Positions 25,740-34,922 of a stretch of 64,000 bases of DNA are shown in pieces. A model generated the notes under the pieces. The model worked only from the letters and a program-made list of their open reading frames with translations, had not been told where the DNA came from and did not search any database. Location of the stretch: assembly GCF_902833055.1 (NCBI RefSeq), contig NZ_CADFEJ010000004.1, positions 403,801 through 467,800 of the forward strand, in the 5' to 3' direction. The number at the start of each line of letters is the position of its first letter. Within the stretch, counting starts at the first letter, position 1. The position numbers and the translations under genes were made by a program. The stretch is from Burkholderia territorii (GTDB lineage Bacteria > Pseudomonadota > Gammaproteobacteria > Burkholderiales > Burkholderiaceae).

Positions 25740-26252
25740 TCAGAACAGGTTTCGGCGGTCTGGGTCGTGCAGCGGGTCCGGCGTTTTCTGCGTGGTGCGC
25801 AGGATGCCCTGCTGGTCGAAGTAGAAGCTGTACATCATGTACCAGACGTTGTCTTCGAGATAGCGGTAAGTCCACACTTCGCGCTTCATCAGCGGAAAGT
25901 AGGACGTCTCGACCGGGCGGCCGAAATTGACCAGCACGTCGGTCTTGGTCCACTTGCCGATCTCGGCGCGATAGAACTCGCTCGGCTGCAGCACCTGGCG
26001 GACATTGACGATCCGGTGGGCCGCGTCGACGTCGGCGGCAATGGTGATTTCGCCCATCGGCTGGGTCGGCCACATCAGGCGCTTGCCGCCGCCGGGCAGA
26101 TCGTAGATCTCGCGCGGCGGGCCCATGCGCGCGACGATCGCCGACTCGTCCTGGCCGGCCTGGTATTGCTGCCACGGTTGTGCACAACCGGCAAGCAGCG
26201 CCGCCGCGCAGGCGACCAGCACCGGCAGGCGCACGGGAATGCGAATGCGCAT
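25740..26252 (-). CDS. Putative outer-envelope lipoprotein
   Basis: 170 residues with a lipoprotein signal: a basic start, a hydrophobic core and lipobox Leu-Ala-Gly-Cys with Cys23. The mature part begins Ala-Gln-Pro, so no Asp+2 inner-membrane retention signal. It contains two SmpA/BamE-like strand patterns (Ile-Val-Ala-Arg-Met-Gly-Pro-Pro and Val-Leu-Val-Asn-Phe-Gly-Arg-Pro followed by Trp-x-Tyr), which suggests a BamE-type fold duplicated in tandem. I do not recognise a named family. It stands alone with its own terminator. Confidence 0.82.
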   Translation of the reverse strand: MRIRIPVRLPVLVACAAALLAGCAQPWQQYQAGQDESAIVARMGPPREIYDLPGGGKRLMWPTQPMGEITIAADVDAAHRIVNVRQVLQPSEFYRAEIGKWTKTDVLVNFGRPVETSYFPLMKREVWTYRYLEDNVWYMMYSFYFDQQGILRTTQKTPDPLHDPDRRNLF

Positions 26253-26441
26253 GTGTTTCTCCAGAGCTCTCTAACCGCGCAGTTGTATCACGGACGGCGC
26301 GCGCCTGTGCATCGTGCCGAAAAAATCGGTGCGGATCGCGGGCTGCGGCCGTCGACGTGTCGCGGCGCGCCGCGCTTGCGGGTGGCGGCGCTCGCGGCCT
26401 ATGATCCGCGCTTCTCGGACAGATTGAAGGGCGAGGAGTCG

Positions 26442-27701
26442 ATGCAGCTGTGGAAACGGTGTGCGCTCGCATTGAGCGCGGGGTGGATGTTTGCGTCGTC
26501 CGCGTTGGCGGCGGGCGAGCCGGTGCGGATCGCGCTGATCGAAGGCATGTCGGGCCCGTTCGCGAACGCGGGCGCGGCGGTCGAGCGCAACCTGCGCTTC
26601 GGCGTCGAACAGGTCAATGCGGCCGGCGGCGTGAAACTGCGCGACGGCGCGCATCCGCTCGAACTCGTCGTGCTCGACAGCAAGGGCAGCCCGGAGGAGG
26701 CGCTCGTGCAGTTGCGCGCGGCGGCGGACCGGCACATCGGCTTCGTCGCGCAGGGCAACAGCTCGGCAGTCGCGGCCGCGCTCGTGGCGGCGCTCGACAA
26801 GCTGAACACGCGCAATCCGGACAGCCGGATGCTGTTCCTGAACTATTCGGCCGACGATCCGGCGCTCACGGGTGCGCGTTGCAGCTTCTGGCATTTCCGC
26901 TTCGATGCGCACGCGGGGATGCGGATGGCCGCGCTGGCGGATGTCATGGCACGCGACCGCACGCTGCGCAAGGTCTACCTGCTGAACCAGGACTACAGCT
27001 TCGGTCACGACGTCAGCGCGCTGGCGCGGCAGGCGCTGGCCGAGCGACGCCCCGACGTGACTATCGCCGGCGACGAATTCCATCCGATCGGGCGCATCAA
27101 GGATTTCTCGCCTTATATCGCGAAGATCCGGGCGAGCGGTGCGGACGCCGTCGTGACCGGCAACTGGGGCAACGATCTCACGCTGCTGGTGAAGGCGGCG
27201 CGCGAGCAAGGGCTGAACGCGAAGTTCTATACGTTCTACGGCAACAGCCTCGGCGCGCCCGCCGCGCTTGGCGATGCGGGCGTCGGGCGGGTGGTGGCCG
27301 TCGCCGACTGGCATCCGAACGCAGGAGGCGCGAAGTCGGACGCATTCTACCGCGCGTTCCGGACCCGTTTCCCCGCGGCGCAAGACGACTACCCGGTGCG
27401 GCGCATGAGCCTGATGATCGAAATGCTCGCGGCGGCAATGACGCGGGCCGGCTCGGCCGATCCTGTCGCGGTGGCCCGTGCGCTCGAGGGGCTGTCGTTC
27501 GACGACGGCTTCCACGCGTCGACGATGCGCGCGCAGGATCATCAGTTGATCCAGCCCCTTTATGTCATGGAAATGGACAAGGCCGGCGCGCCGGGCGTGC
27601 GCTTCGACAACGAGGGCTCGGGATATGGCTTCCGGACGGTCCTCGCGGTGCCCGCGCAGCGTGCGCAGACGCCGTCGACCTGTTCGATGACGCGCCCGTG
27701 A
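26442..27701 (+). CDS. ABC transporter substrate-binding protein (branched-chain amino acid type)
   Basis: 419 residues from the ATG at 26442, preceded by GAGGAG. A signal peptide ends at Ala-Leu-Ala (about 23), and the mature protein is a type I periplasmic binding protein of the LivJ/amide group: Ile-Glu-Gly-Met-Ser-Gly-Pro-Phe-Ala-Asn-Ala-Gly near the start, and Tyr-Leu-Leu-Asn-Gln-Asp-Tyr-Ser-Phe-Gly in the middle. No permease or ATPase genes are nearby, so it either supplies a transporter encoded elsewhere or acts as a sensor. The ligand is unknown. Confidence 0.88.
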   Translation: MQLWKRCALALSAGWMFASSALAAGEPVRIALIEGMSGPFANAGAAVERNLRFGVEQVNAAGGVKLRDGAHPLELVVLDSKGSPEEALVQLRAAADRHIGFVAQGNSSAVAAALVAALDKLNTRNPDSRMLFLNYSADDPALTGARCSFWHFRFDAHAGMRMAALADVMARDRTLRKVYLLNQDYSFGHDVSALARQALAERRPDVTIAGDEFHPIGRIKDFSPYIAKIRASGADAVVTGNWGNDLTLLVKAAREQGLNAKFYTFYGNSLGAPAALGDAGVGRVVAVADWHPNAGGAKSDAFYRAFRTRFPAAQDDYPVRRMSLMIEMLAAAMTRAGSADPVAVARALEGLSFDDGFHASTMRAQDHQLIQPLYVMEMDKAGAPGVRFDNEGSGYGFRTVLAVPAQRAQTPSTCSMTRP

Positions 27702-27730
27702 CAGGGGGCGGTAGGAACGGCGTGCAGTTG

Positions 27731-27739
27731 TGCTACAAT
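27731..27739 (+). promoter_or_regulatory. Extended -10 promoter of rpsO
   Basis: TGC-TACAAT is an extended -10 box; the -35 region is poor. Initiation near 27746 gives a leader of about 75 bases, enough for the known autoregulation of rpsO by its product S15, although the fold was not worked out. Confidence 0.5.
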
Positions 27740-27820
27740 GCCCGCCGGTTGTAAGTCACGGCACGGCCATTCTTCCGTGTCCGCCTGTTCAGTTAGCAAG
27801 TAGGAATCAAAGGAAATCAC

Positions 27821-28090
27821 ATGTCTGTTGCAGATATCAAGAAGTCGGAAGTCGTTGCTCAGTTCGCCCGCGGTACCAACGACACGGGCTCGCCCGAAGT
27901 CCAGGTCGCACTGCTGACCGCACGTATCGTCGAACTGACGGGTCACTTCAAGACCCACGCGAAGGACCACCACAGCCGCCGCGGCCTGCTGCGCATGGTG
28001 AGCCGCCGCCGCAAGCTGCTCGACTACCTCAAGGGCAAGGATGCCGACCGTTACCGCGCGCTGATCGAGAAGCTGGGTCTGCGTAAGTAA
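27821..28090 (+). CDS. rpsO: Ribosomal protein S15
   Basis: 89 residues, full length. It has the S15 signature with [11 protein letters not shown] and the RNA-binding stretch His-His-Ser-Arg-Arg-Gly-Leu-Leu-x-Met-Val-x-Arg-Arg-Arg-Lys-Leu-Leu. It binds the central domain of 16S rRNA and helps assemble the small subunit. The rpsO-pnp order is the usual one; here an intrinsic terminator and 290 bases separate the two, so pnp may be partly independent. Confidence 0.98.
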   Translation: MSVADIKKSEVVAQFARGTNDTGSPEVQVALLTARIVELTGHFKTHAKDHHSRRGLLRMVSRRRKLLDYLKGKDADRYRALIEKLGLRK

Positions 28091-28113
28091 TCGGGGCGAT
28101 TGCCGCCAGCAAG

Positions 28114-28151
28114 ATGCCTGTGTCAGTCCGCTGATGCAGGCATTTTGTTTT
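28114..28151 (+). terminator. Intrinsic terminator between rpsO and pnp
   Basis: ATGCCTG pairs with CAGGCAT across a 15-base loop and runs into TTTGTTTTT. It probably lets a fraction of transcripts through to pnp. The following 228 bases to pnp hold no other recognisable signal. Confidence 0.75.
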
Positions 28152-28380
28152 TGCGCGGTGCGTAGCGTCACGCGCACCGCGGGTAGTCCGGCACGTGAGT
28201 GCCGGCTGCCGGAACGGCTGATACCGGGGTCGGGATTTGTGTCATTCCAGCGAGGCGCTCGTCGAGCGGCGCGCTGGAATGGCATAAAAAACACACCTTG
28301 CTCCGGGTGATTCGGTCGGGACGCCGCCGCACGGGATGGCCCGCGCGGCGAATGAAATGAATGAATACAAAGGAGCAACC

Positions 28381-30528
28381 ATGTCCATGTTCAACAAGGT
28401 CGTGAAGGAATTCCAGTGGGGCCAGCACAAGGTGCGCCTCGAAACCGGTGAAGTCGCTCGCCAGGCGAGCGGTGCCGTGATCGTCGACGTGGAAGACACC
28501 GTCGTGCTGGCAACCGTCGTCGGCGCGAAGTCGGCGAAGCCGGGCCAGGATTTCTTCCCGCTGACCGTCGACTACCTCGAAAAGACCTACTCGGCCGGCA
28601 AGATCCCGGGCGGTTTCTTCCGTCGCGAAGGCCGTCCGTCGGAACACGAGACGCTGACGTCGCGCCTGATCGACCGTCCGCTGCGCCCGCTGTTCCCGGA
28701 AGGCTTCTACAACGAAGTCCAGGTCGTGGTCCACGTGCTGTCCGTGAACCCGGAAATTCCGGCGGACATCCCTGCGCTGATCGGCGCATCGGCCGCGCTT
28801 GCCGTGTCGGGCCTGCCGTTCAACGGTCCGGTCGGCGCCGCGCGCGTTGCGTACATCGACAACGCATACGTGCTGAACCCGACGCGTGAGCAGCTCAAGG
28901 CATCGAGCCTCGACCTCGTCGTCGCCGGCACGGAGCGTGCGGTGTTGATGGTCGAGTCGGAAGCCGACCAGCTGCCGGAAGACGTGATGCTGGGCGCGGT
29001 CGTGTTCGGCCACGAGCAGATGCAGGTGGCGATCGATGCGATCCACGAACTCGTGCGCGACGGCGGCAAGCCCGAATGGGACTGGCAGCCGGCACCCAAG
29101 AACGAGGCGCTGATCGCGCGCGTGACGGAACTGGCGCACGGCGACCTGCTCGCCGCTTACCAGCTGCGCGACAAGCAAGCGCGTTCGACGAAGCTGAAGG
29201 AAGTCTACGCGGCGACCTCGGCGAAGCTCGAGGAAGAAGCGCTGGCGGCCGGCACGGTCGCGGCCGACAAGGCTACGGTCGGCAACATCCTGTTCGACAT
29301 CGAAGCGAAGATCGTGCGTTCGCAGATCCTGAACGGCGAGCCGCGCATCGACGGTCGCGACACGCGCACCGTGCGCCCGATCGAGATCCGCACCGGCGTG
29401 CTGCCGCGCACCCACGGCTCGGCGCTGTTCACGCGCGGCGAAACGCAGGCGCTCGTCGTGGCGACGCTCGGCACGAAGGGTGACGAGCAGATCATCGACG
29501 CGCTCGAAGGCGAATACCGCGAGCGCTTCATGCTCCACTACAACATGCCCCCGTTCGCAACCGGCGAAACGGGTCGCGTCGGCTCGCCGAAGCGCCGTGA
29601 AATCGGTCACGGCCGTCTCGCGAAGCGCGCACTGGTCAAGTGCCTGCCGAGCGCCGAGGAATTCGGCTACTCGATCCGTGTCGTGTCGGAAATCACCGAG
29701 TCGAACGGTTCGTCGTCGATGGCGTCGGTGTGCGGCGGCTGCCTCGCGCTGATGGACGCCGGCGTGCCGATGAAGGCGCACGTCGCGGGCATCGCGATGG
29801 GCCTGATCCTCGAAGGCAACAAGTTCGCGGTGCTGACCGACATCCTCGGCGACGAGGATCACCTCGGCGACATGGACTTCAAGGTGGCCGGCACCGAGCA
29901 CGGCGTGACGGCGCTGCAGATGGACATCAAGATCCAGGGCATCACGAAGGAAATCATGCAGGTCGCGCTCGCGCAGGCGAAGGAAGGCCGCATGCACATC
30001 CTCGGCAAGATGACGTCGGCGGTCTCGGGCGCGAACACGCAACTGTCGGAATTCGCGCCGCGCATGATCACGATCAAGATCAACCCGGAAAAGATCCGCG
30101 ACGTGATCGGCAAGGGCGGTTCGGTGATCCGCGCGCTGACCGAGGAAACCGGCACGACCATCGACATCTCGGACGACGGCGTCGTGACGATCGCGAGCAC
30201 GAGCAGCGAAGGCATGGCCGAGGCGAAGAAGCGCATCGAGAACATCACGGCCGAGATCGAAGTCGGCCAGGTGTACGAAGGCACGGTGCTCAAGCTGCTC
30301 GACTTCGGCGCGATCGTGAACCTGCTGCCGGGCAAGGACGGCCTGCTGCACATCTCGGAAATCGTCAACGAGCGCGTGAAGGACATCAACGACTACCTGA
30401 AGGAAGGCCAGCAGGTGAAGGTCAAGGTGATCCAGACGGACGAGAAGGGTCGCGTGCGTCTGTCGGCGAAGGCGCTGCTGAACGAAGCAGCGGCAGCGTC
30501 GCAGGCGGATACGCCGCCGCAGCAGTAA
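28381..30528 (+). CDS. pnp: Polynucleotide phosphorylase
   Basis: 715 residues, full length. Order of domains: first RNase PH-like domain (about 1-145), helical linker, second RNase PH domain (about 310-545) with the catalytic Asp-rich segment [10 protein letters not shown], KH domain (Ile-Gly-Lys-Gly-Gly, near 577) and S1 domain (near 622-690). It degrades RNA 3' to 5' with phosphate and is part of the degradosome. The ATG at 28381 follows AAAGGAG; an ATG at 28336 lacks such a site. A strong terminator follows. Confidence 0.98.
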   Translation: MSMFNKVVKEFQWGQHKVRLETGEVARQASGAVIVDVEDTVVLATVVGAKSAKPGQDFFPLTVDYLEKTYSAGKIPGGFFRREGRPSEHETLTSRLIDRPLRPLFPEGFYNEVQVVVHVLSVNPEIPADIPALIGASAALAVSGLPFNGPVGAARVAYIDNAYVLNPTREQLKASSLDLVVAGTERAVLMVESEADQLPEDVMLGAVVFGHEQMQVAIDAIHELVRDGGKPEWDWQPAPKNEALIARVTELAHGDLLAAYQLRDKQARSTKLKEVYAATSAKLEEEALAAGTVAADKATVGNILFDIEAKIVRSQILNGEPRIDGRDTRTVRPIEIRTGVLPRTHGSALFTRGETQALVVATLGTKGDEQIIDALEGEYRERFMLHYNMPPFATGETGRVGSPKRREIGHGRLAKRALVKCLPSAEEFGYSIRVVSEITESNGSSSMASVCGGCLALMDAGVPMKAHVAGIAMGLILEGNKFAVLTDILGDEDHLGDMDFKVAGTEHGVTALQMDIKIQGITKEIMQVALAQAKEGRMHILGKMTSAVSGANTQLSEFAPRMITIKINPEKIRDVIGKGGSVIRALTEETGTTIDISDDGVVTIASTSSEGMAEAKKRIENITAEIEVGQVYEGTVLKLLDFGAIVNLLPGKDGLLHISEIVNERVKDINDYLKEGQQVKVKVIQTDEKGRVRLSAKALLNEAAAASQADTPPQQ

Positions 30529-30543
30529 GCGGACAGGCGTGAG

Positions 30544-30581
30544 AACGGCCGGCAGTGCGAAAGCGTGCCGGCCGTTTTTTC
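30544..30581 (+). terminator. Intrinsic terminator after pnp
   Basis: AACGGCCGGCA (30544-30554) pairs with TGCCGGCCGTT (30566-30576), followed by a run of T residues. Confidence 0.88.
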
Positions 30582-30669
30582 TGTAGCATCGTTGTGCGGC
30601 GCAGCAGCGCCTGCGAGGCGCCCGTGCCGCGTGCGGGTGCGCCATCCGACCGATCCTGGAGCGACCACC

Positions 30670-31689
30670 ATGAAAGCCATCGAAATCACCGAATTCGGCG
30701 CCCCCGACGTGCTGAAGCTCGCGGAGCGTCCACGCCCCGAACCGAAGCGCGGCGAAGTGCTGATCAAGGTGGCGGCTTCCGGCGTGAACCGGCCGGACGT
30801 GTTTCAGCGCAAGGGCGCGTACGCGCCGCCGCCCGGCGCATCGGATCTGCCTGGCCTCGAGGTCGCGGGCGAGATCGTCGGCGGCGACCTGTCCGATGCG
30901 GCGCTGAACCCGTTCGGCCTGAAGCTGGGCGATCGCGTCTGCGCGCTGCTCGCGGGCGGCGGCTACGCCGAATATGCGGTCGCGCCGCTGCCGCAATGCC
31001 TGCCGGTGCCCGACGGGCTGACCGACATCGAGGCCGCATCGCTGCCCGAAACCTTCTTCACGGTGTGGAGCAACGTGTTCGACCGTGCGCTGCTCGGTGC
31101 GGGCGAGGGCGGCGAGCAGGAAACGCTGCTCGTGCAGGGCGGCTCGAGCGGAATCGGCGTGACGGCGATCCAGATCGCGCACGCGCTCGGCTTTCGCGTG
31201 TTCGCGACGGCCGGGAATGCCGACAAATGCCGCGCATGCGAGGCGCTCGGTGCAGAGCGTGCGATCAACTACAAGACCGAGGACTTCGTCGAGGTAGTCA
31301 AGTCGCTGACGCACGATCGCGGCGTCGACGTGATCCTCGACATGGTCGCGGGCTCGTACGTGCCGCGCGAGCTGTCCGCGCTCGCGGATGGCGGCCGCCT
31401 CGTGCTGATCGCGCTGCTCGGCGGTGCGAAGGCCGAGGTCAACCTCAACGAGATCCTGCGCCGCCGGCTGACGGTGACGGGCTCGACGCTGCGCCCGCGC
31501 CCGGTGGAATTCAAGGCGCGCATCGCCGCGCAGCTGAAGGCGCGCGTCTGGCCGCTGCTCGCGGACGGCCGCATCCGGCCGGTGATCTACCGCGTGCTGC
31601 CGGCCGGCGACGCCGCGCAGGCGCATGCACTGATGGAGAGCGGCGAGCACATCGGCAAGATCGTGCTGGATTGGGGCGCGAACACGTAA
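30670..31689 (+). CDS. NAD(P)H quinone oxidoreductase (PIG3/zeta-crystallin-like MDR)
   Basis: 339 residues of the medium-chain dehydrogenase superfamily without structural or catalytic zinc ligands. The N-terminal GroES-like part has Gly-Val-Asn-Arg-Pro-Asp-Val-x-Gln-Arg-x-Gly-x-Tyr-x-Pro-Pro-Pro-Gly-Ala, typical of the PIG3 subgroup. The Rossmann motif is Gly-Gly-Ser-Ser-Gly-Ile-Gly (near 157). Such enzymes reduce quinones with NADPH and limit redox cycling. The ATG at 30670 has a GGAG ribosome binding site. Position between pnp and tpiA is conserved in related genomes as far as I recall. Confidence 0.88.
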   Translation: MKAIEITEFGAPDVLKLAERPRPEPKRGEVLIKVAASGVNRPDVFQRKGAYAPPPGASDLPGLEVAGEIVGGDLSDAALNPFGLKLGDRVCALLAGGGYAEYAVAPLPQCLPVPDGLTDIEAASLPETFFTVWSNVFDRALLGAGEGGEQETLLVQGGSSGIGVTAIQIAHALGFRVFATAGNADKCRACEALGAERAINYKTEDFVEVVKSLTHDRGVDVILDMVAGSYVPRELSALADGGRLVLIALLGGAKAEVNLNEILRRRLTVTGSTLRPRPVEFKARIAAQLKARVWPLLADGRIRPVIYRVLPAGDAAQAHALMESGEHIGKIVLDWGANT

Positions 31690-31720
31690 TGGCCCGGGCG
31701 GCGGGCTTGACATGCGTGGT

Positions 31721-31750
31721 TTGACCGGTTCAAGCCGTGCGCAGTAAAAT
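31721..31750 (+). promoter_or_regulatory. Promoter of tpiA-secG
   Basis: TTGACC, 18 bases, TAAAAT. The predicted start near 31757 leaves a leader of about 75 bases before tpiA. Confidence 0.65.
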
Positions 31751-31830
31751 CGCGGGTTTGCTTCGCCAGATCCAACCTGACGGGCCGGATTCCGGCGCGT
31801 CAATGACAAGATAGTGACGAGACAGACACG

Positions 31831-32586
31831 ATGTCGAAACAACGAACGAAGCGAGTGATCGGCAACTGGAAGATGCACGGCCGGCTGGCCGGCAACCAGG
31901 CATTGCTGAACGAAGTGGTGCAGGGCGTGGGCGCGGTGCCGGCCGAAACGTCGGTCGGCGTATGCGTGCCGTTCCCGTACCTCGCGCAGGTTCAGGCGCA
32001 ACTCGGCGGCGGCCGTATCGCGTTCGGCGCGCAAGATGTGTCCGCGCACGAGCAGGGCGCGTTCACCGGTGAAGTGGCGGCCGCGATGGTGGCGGAGTTC
32101 GGCGCGCAGTATGCGATCGTCGGTCACTCGGAGCGTCGCGCGTATCACGGCGAGCGCAACGAAACCGTCGCCGCGAAGGCGCAGCGCGCGCTCGCGGCGG
32201 GCCTCACGCCCGTCGTGTGCGTCGGCGAAACGCTCGACGAGCGCGAAGCGGGCGCGACCGAGCAGGTCGTCGGGGCGCAGCTCGATGCCGTGCTGGCCGT
32301 GCTGACGGCCGACGAGGCAGCGCGGATCGTCGTCGCGTACGAGCCGGTCTGGGCGATCGGCACGGGCAAGAGCGCGACGTCGGCGCAGGCGCAGGACGTA
32401 CACGCATTCCTGCGTGCGCGTCTCGCGGCGAAGGGTGCGGCGGACGTATCGGTGCTGTACGGCGGCAGCGTGAAGCCGGACAACGCGGAAGAGCTGTTCG
32501 CGCAGCCGGATATCGACGGTGGCCTGATCGGCGGCGCGTCGCTGAAGGCGGAAGATTTCCTGGCGATCTGCCGGGCCGCGCGTTAA
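31831..32586 (+). CDS. tpiA: Triosephosphate isomerase
   Basis: 251 residues, full length TIM barrel. Catalytic residues are visible: Asn12 and Lys14 (Gly-Asn-Trp-Lys-Met), His99 (Val-Gly-His-Ser-Glu-Arg-Arg) and Glu171 ([10 protein letters not shown]), plus the phosphate-binding Tyr-Gly-Gly-Ser near the C-terminus. It interconverts dihydroxyacetone phosphate and glyceraldehyde 3-phosphate. secG follows 75 bases downstream and is probably on the same transcript. Confidence 0.97.
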   Translation: MSKQRTKRVIGNWKMHGRLAGNQALLNEVVQGVGAVPAETSVGVCVPFPYLAQVQAQLGGGRIAFGAQDVSAHEQGAFTGEVAAAMVAEFGAQYAIVGHSERRAYHGERNETVAAKAQRALAAGLTPVVCVGETLDEREAGATEQVVGAQLDAVLAVLTADEAARIVVAYEPVWAIGTGKSATSAQAQDVHAFLRARLAAKGAADVSVLYGGSVKPDNAEELFAQPDIDGGLIGGASLKAEDFLAICRAAR

Positions 32587-32661
32587 GCGGTCCGGGATCG
32601 AATTGAAGAACCATGATGGCGACCGGTCGATCCGGTTGCCTGATCCAATCGGGTGGGTGTG

Positions 32662-33039
32662 ATGCTGTTATTCAAGACGCTGATTATTGTCGTGCAGGTG
32701 CTGTCTGCACTCGGTGTGATCGGACTCGTGCTGCTGCAGCATGGCAAGGGTGCCGACATGGGGGCCGCATTCGGCAGCGGTGCGTCGGGCAGCCTGTTCG
32801 GCGCAACGGGCTCCGCGAACTTCCTGTCGCGCACGACGGGCATCCTCGCGACGGTCTTCTTCGTCGCGACGCTCGCGCTGACGTACCTCGGATCGTACAA
32901 GTCGACGCCGTCGGCGGGCGTGCTCGGCGCGGTCGCGACCGCGCCGGCGTCGACACCTGCGGCTTCGGCGCCGGCCGTGGCGGCATCTGCTGCCGCGGGC
33001 TCGGCAGCGAGCGCGCCGGGCCAGGACGTCCCGAAATAA
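32662..33039 (+). CDS. secG: Preprotein translocase subunit SecG
   Basis: 125 residues from ATG 32662; a GTG at 32653 is in frame but less likely. Two membrane helices (about 3-22 and 53-72) flank the conserved cytoplasmic loop with Gln-His-Gly-Lys-Gly-Ala-Asp-Met-Gly-Ala-Ala-Phe-Gly-Ser-Gly. The C-terminal 45 residues are an Ala/Ser/Pro tail, common in beta-proteobacterial SecG. It joins SecYE in the inner membrane and promotes SecA-driven export. The tpiA-secG-tRNA-Leu-nuo order is shared with many proteobacteria. Confidence 0.94.
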   Translation: MLLFKTLIIVVQVLSALGVIGLVLLQHGKGADMGAAFGSGASGSLFGATGSANFLSRTTGILATVFFVATLALTYLGSYKSTPSAGVLGAVATAPASTPAASAPAVAASAAAGSAASAPGQDVPK

Positions 33040-33064
33040 AAAGTTCGTTTTTTGCGTTTGTGCG

Positions 33065-33093
33065 TTGAACAAATCTGGAACTCGGGTTAGAAT
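33065..33093 (+). promoter_or_regulatory. Promoter of tRNA-Leu
   Basis: TTGAAC, exactly 17 bases, TAGAAT. Initiation near 33100 leaves a 49-base 5' leader before the mature tRNA. Confidence 0.7.
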
Positions 33094-33148
33094 TTAATTC
33101 TTGAAGCGATTCGCGGGAACAAGCAGCACAACCCGAGTTGCATGCAGT

Positions 33149-33233
33149 GCCGACGTGGTGAAATTGGTAGACACGCTATCTTGAGGGGGTAGTGGCGAAA
33201 GCTGTGCGAGTTCGAGTCTCGCCGTCGGCACCA
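33149..33233 (+). tRNA. tRNA-Leu (anticodon GAG)
   Basis: An 85-base type II tRNA with a long variable arm. The acceptor arms GCCGACG and CGTCGGC pair, the discriminator is A and CCA is encoded. The anticodon stem CTATC/GGTAG encloses the loop TTGAGGG, so the anticodon is GAG and it reads CUC and CUU. The T arm GCGAG-TTCGAGT-CTCGC is canonical. It has its own promoter and terminator between secG and nuoA. CUC is one of the two main leucine codons in the leuA leader peptide. Confidence 0.97.
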
Positions 33234-33243
33234 AAGTTACTCA

Positions 33244-33275
33244 ATGCCAGCCGCTTCTAGTGGCTGGCATTTTTC
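33244..33275 (+). terminator. Intrinsic terminator after tRNA-Leu
   Basis: ATGCCAGCC pairs with GGCTGGCAT around a 9-base loop, followed by TTTTTC. Confidence 0.88.
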
Positions 33276-33344
33276 ATTTGTGGGGTGTGCCTTGCGATTG
33301 TCTTGTGATCGCATGCACTCCGAAATGATTCCTTCCGCCGGAAG

Positions 33345-33353
33345 TGGTATTCT
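33345..33353 (+). promoter_or_regulatory. Extended -10 promoter of the nuo operon
   Basis: TGG-TATTCT is an extended -10 box 34 bases before the nuoA start codon, with no recognisable -35. As a T-tract terminator precedes it, transcription of the 14-gene operon must begin here or close by. Confidence 0.45.
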
Positions 33354-33387
33354 CCGGACGCTCAGAACCAACCGATAGAGGATTGCC

Positions 33388-33747
33388 TTGAACCTCGCAG
33401 CCTATTACCCCGTCTTGTTGTTCCTCCTCGTGGGCACTGGTTTAGGTATAGCGCTGGTCAGCATCGGCAAGCTCCTTGGTCCCAACAAGCCGGACGTCGA
33501 CAAGAACGCACCGTACGAGTGCGGCTTCGAAGCATTTGAAGACGCCCGGATGAAATTCGACGTCCGGTACTATCTCGTCGCAATCCTGTTCATCATCTTC
33601 GATCTCGAAACCGCATTCCTGTTTCCGTGGGGCGTCGCGCTCCGGGACATCGGCTGGCCGGGTTTCATCGCAATGATGATTTTTCTGCTCGAATTCCTGC
33701 TGGGCTTTGCCTATATCTGGAAGAAAGGCGGCCTCGACTGGGAGTGA
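33388..33747 (+). CDS. nuoA: NADH-quinone oxidoreductase subunit A
   Basis: 119 residues from a TTG start codon, a membrane subunit of respiratory complex I with three helices (about 5-28, 62-84, 88-110). The loop Lys-x-Ala-Pro-Tyr-Glu-Cys-Gly-Phe-Glu is the conserved NuoA segment near the quinone site; Cys46 corresponds to the residue exposed on switching between active and resting enzyme. First gene of the nuo operon. Confidence 0.96.
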   Translation: MNLAAYYPVLLFLLVGTGLGIALVSIGKLLGPNKPDVDKNAPYECGFEAFEDARMKFDVRYYLVAILFIIFDLETAFLFPWGVALRDIGWPGFIAMMIFLLEFLLGFAYIWKKGGLDWE

Positions 33748-33809
33748 TGGGTTAATCGCCGGTTTGCATGGGCGGCCACGCTGGGCCGCTCGTCTGGAGT
33801 GGAAAGCAA

Positions 33810-34289
33810 ATGAGTATCGAAGGGGTCTTGAAGGAAGGGTTTGTCACCACGACGGCTGACAAGCTGATCAACTGGACGCGTACCGGCTCGCTGTGGCCGA
33901 TGACGTTCGGGCTCGCGTGTTGCGCCGTCGAGATGATGCATGCGGGCGCGGCCCGTTATGACCTGGACCGGTTCGGGGTCGTGTTCCGTCCGAGTCCGCG
34001 TCAGTCGGACGTGATGATCGTCGCCGGCACGCTGTGCAACAAGATGGCGCCCGCGCTGCGCCGCGTGTACGACCAGATGGCCGAGCCGCGCTGGGTGATC
34101 TCGATGGGGTCGTGCGCGAACGGTGGCGGGTACTACCACTACTCGTACTCGGTGGTCCGCGGTTGCGACCGGATCGTGCCGGTCGACGTCTACGTGCCGG
34201 GCTGTCCGCCCACGGCCGAGGCGCTGGTCTACGGCGTGATCCAGCTTCAGGCGAAGATCCGCCGCACCAACACCATCGCCCGTCAATAA
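33810..34289 (+). CDS. nuoB: NADH-quinone oxidoreductase subunit B
   Basis: 159 residues. It carries the N2 iron-sulfur cluster with the tandem pair Cys37-Cys38, then Cys102 (Gly-Ser-Cys-Ala) and Cys132 (Pro-Gly-Cys-Pro-Pro). N2 is the last cluster before quinone, at the junction with NuoD. The ATG at 33810 follows GGAAAG; an upstream in-frame start adds residues outside the family pattern. Confidence 0.97.
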   Translation: MSIEGVLKEGFVTTTADKLINWTRTGSLWPMTFGLACCAVEMMHAGAARYDLDRFGVVFRPSPRQSDVMIVAGTLCNKMAPALRRVYDQMAEPRWVISMGSCANGGGYYHYSYSVVRGCDRIVPVDVYVPGCPPTAEALVYGVIQLQAKIRRTNTIARQ

Positions 34290-34310
34290 AGCCCCGAGCG
34301 TCCCCTCAAT

Positions 34311-34913
34311 ATGGCAAGCAAAATCGAGACCCTCAAGGCAAACCTCGAAGCCGCGCTCGGCGCGCGCGTGGTGAGCCTCACCGAAGCGATCGGTGAACTG
34401 ACGCTCGTCGTGAAGGCGAGTGATTACCTCGAAGTCGCAAAGATGCTGCGCGACGATCCGAAGCTCCGTTTCGAGCAGCTGATCGACCTCTGCGGCGTCG
34501 ACTACCAGACCTACGGCGACGGCGCCTACGACGGCCCGCGTTTCGCGGCCGTGTCGCAGCTGCTGTCGGTCACGAACAACTGGCGCCTGCGCCTGCGCGT
34601 ATTCGCGCCGGACGACGATCTGCCGATCGTCGCATCGCTCGTCGACATCTGGACCTCCGCGAACTGGTACGAGCGCGAAGCGTTCGACCTGTACGGCCTC
34701 GTGTTCGAGGGTCACCCCGATCTGCGCCGCATTCTCACCGACTACGGCTTCATCGGCCATCCGTTCCGCAAGGACTTCCCGGTGTCGGGCTATGTCGAAA
34801 TGCGTTACGACCCGGAAGAAAAGCGGGTCGTCTACCAGCCGGTGACGATCGAGCCGCGCGAAATCACGCCGCGCGTGATCCGCGAGGATCGCTATGGCGG
34901 TCTGAAACATTAA
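34311..34913 (+). CDS. nuoC: NADH-quinone oxidoreductase subunit C
   Basis: 200 residues, the '30 kDa' subunit, kept separate from NuoD as in most beta-proteobacteria and unlike the fused NuoCD of E. coli. The signature Glu-Arg-Glu-x-Phe-Asp-Leu-Tyr-Gly-Leu-x-Phe-x-Gly-His-Pro-Asp-Leu-Arg-Arg is present at about 124-143. It is a peripheral arm protein without cofactor that helps hold NuoD and NuoB. Confidence 0.96.
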   Translation: MASKIETLKANLEAALGARVVSLTEAIGELTLVVKASDYLEVAKMLRDDPKLRFEQLIDLCGVDYQTYGDGAYDGPRFAAVSQLLSVTNNWRLRLRVFAPDDDLPIVASLVDIWTSANWYEREAFDLYGLVFEGHPDLRRILTDYGFIGHPFRKDFPVSGYVEMRYDPEEKRVVYQPVTIEPREITPRVIREDRYGGLKH

Positions 34914-34922
34914 GGGGGCGTC

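Noticed and set aside
28168..32403. Long minus-strand open frame opposite pnp, the quinone oxidoreductase and tpiA.
   Set aside because: Low-complexity Arg/His-rich translation, opposite well-known genes; same GC artefact as above.
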